DNA of 64,000 nucleotides. It comes from Lasiosphaeria ovina. Lineage: Eukaryota; Ascomycota; Sordariomycetes; Sordariales; Lasiosphaeriaceae. The translations under genes and the position numbers were made by a program. The DNA lies in assembly GCA_033439765.1 (NCBI GenBank), contig JAULSN010000006.1, positions 1,860,001-1,924,000 on the forward strand, given 5' to 3'. The notes under the pieces are model-generated. The model was not told the DNA's origin. It worked only from the letters and a program-made list of their open reading frames with translations, and made no database searches. How positions within the stretch are numbered: the stretch's first letter is position 1; every line of letters starts with the position of its first letter. This document shows positions 62,599 through 64,000 of the stretch, in pieces.

Positions 62599-64000
62599 TG
62601 TGGCGTCGGTATCAGGGATTTGATACAAAGGGTGTTGCAGGGACGATTCGTCCAGAGGGGTAGTCGGCGAGACTCTCTCCGGAGTTGTCGGCGATGAGGT
62701 AGGGTCGGCGACAAATCCGCTTGAGTCTTGCGCCGCGAGGTGTTGAAGATATTCACAATGGAAACGCCAGTCACGGTGGGGTCGGGTACCGTGTCAGTCG
62801 GCCGTGTCCGAGACAAAACAGCCTTGGGAGTGTCGCCCAGATCTGGTCAAAGACATGAGGACATAGGTCGAGGACCGATTGTGGGGGGATTGAGAGAGCG
62901 GTGGGTGCGAGAAATATAGCGGCTGTTGTCGCGATCAACGGATCAGGGTCGTGGCTCAAAAAGGGCCGCCTTCTAGGACTCGTCGGATGATGTAAAACGG
63001 TTTCTGATGTGGACTGGAAGTGCTAATAGCGGGCTGGAGAATACGGTTAGGGACGAGGTGGCCTAGGGACCCGAGGGCGGGCGACGGTTTGTGTTAAATA
63101 AGGAATGCGAGTTGAGTCTCGAGGGGAGGGCCACCCCCCCGGTCAAGTCATCCTGCACTTATGCACAATTGGCGGTTTGCATGGCTCTGTCCACGCCCAC
63201 CCCACCTCTGGCGTTGTTGCGGGTTTCTTTCCGGAACCGCCAAAATGGGTGTGTCAGGCGTGTCTTTTGGCCGAGAAAGGGCGTGGACTCAGCAGGCTAG
63301 CCATGCTGCACGATGGAATTGGGGGGTGGATCAAGTCCAAGGGCGACCAAACTGGGGACGCCATGCACATCACGAGCCAATGAGCTACCACACAGCCCGA
63401 GAAGGCTGAGCACAGTTGAAGGGCCAAGTGACCGCCACAGGCCTAAAAGACGGGGCTTTCTCAGGACCGGGCGGGCAAAAGATGGCGCCGGACCAGGAAC
63501 TGGTTTTTTTTTTTTTTTGGGGGGGGGATCCTGTGATTGTTTCCCGTCGGATCTTGTTCACCCACCAGGCGGGCCGTGTCATCTGGAGGTCGCTGCTTGT
63601 TGGTAGCCGATGAAACGGATATTTCCAGGGAGAGGTATCCGTAGGCACCCACTGGCTGCGGCGCAACCCAGTAACTTCCAACAGTCTGGAACCACGAAAA
63701 GGAGGAAAAAGCACATGGGCGTCAGGACAGGCCTTGAGGCAAAAATAGCCATCAAGTCTTTCGTGCAGAACAGAATATTTTGTTGAAACATGCGGGCTTG
63801 GGCGCGGAAACGAACCTAATTCCCAGGTCGGAAAACTGCACGCAGTCTGAAGGTGTGCAGCCTATCATCCGACGAAGCGCAGGTGAGGCCAGCTTTCCAT
63901 TCGGTGCCCGGGTCATGGTCGGCAACAGTTCGTCGGCAAGGAAAAACCGCACCTGCGCTTGTTTCGTGCATCATGCATGTCTCGCTGTCCGTCCTCGGCC
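62599..64000. other. intergenic to the window edge
   Basis: No gene is supported. It contains the promoter of the Arg/Asp-rich gene on its left and a homopolymer junction of 15 T followed by 9 G at 63504-63527. Confidence 0.45.

Overview
The window is nuclear DNA of a filamentous ascomycete (Pezizomycotina, most likely Sordariomycetes). Genes lie on both strands and are GC-rich. They are broken by short introns (57-97 bp where both ends are clear, one of 185 bp) with GT..CTRAC..AG signals. The gene set is typical of these fungi: Akr1, a Hoc1/Och1-type GT32, SRP receptor beta and cystathionine beta-synthase. There is no operon structure, phage or CRISPR. Gene models were spliced by eye: intron ends were chosen so that splice signals and reading frame agree on both sides.

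Left part (1-23.5 kb) is accessory in character. It holds the start of an FAD monooxygenase, two low-complexity membrane/secreted candidates, a broken methyltransferase, and a Zn2Cys6-ankyrin protein divergent from a small membrane protein across a promoter carrying repeated TGTCGCAG octamers. A 2.6 kb stretch with no supported gene and diverged tandem repeats follows, then an intronless GH38 alpha-mannosidase with an N-myristoylation-like start. Next come two coiled-coil/disordered proteins, a protein with a Cys-type chymotrypsin-like motif whose frame runs through one TAG into a coiled coil, a divergent tail-anchored-like membrane protein, a compact PIP-kinase-like protein and an unknown conserved protein.

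Middle part (24-48 kb) is mostly housekeeping: a Mup1-like amino-acid permease, a GNAT acetyltransferase, a secreted kelch protein, cystathionine beta-synthase, SRP receptor beta, the Akr1 palmitoyltransferase, a secreted dienelactone-hydrolase-like protein, a small membrane protein, a GABA/choline-type permease, an unknown protein and a CCCH zinc-finger protein with an N-terminal domain common in filamentous fungi.

Right part (49-64 kb) has three consecutive intronless genes for Golgi-type or membrane glycan enzymes: a GT32 mannosyltransferase, an acyltransferase-3 and a type II protein of a possible beta-mannosyltransferase-like family. A 4 kb convergent region without a gene I can support follows, then an Arg/Asp-rich SR-like protein. 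The best candidates for something undescribed are the protease-like/coiled-coil/membrane-protein group at 16.3-20.1 kb, the Zn2Cys6-ankyrin/small-membrane-protein pair at 5.3-8.3 kb, and the glycan trio at 49.6-57.2 kb.
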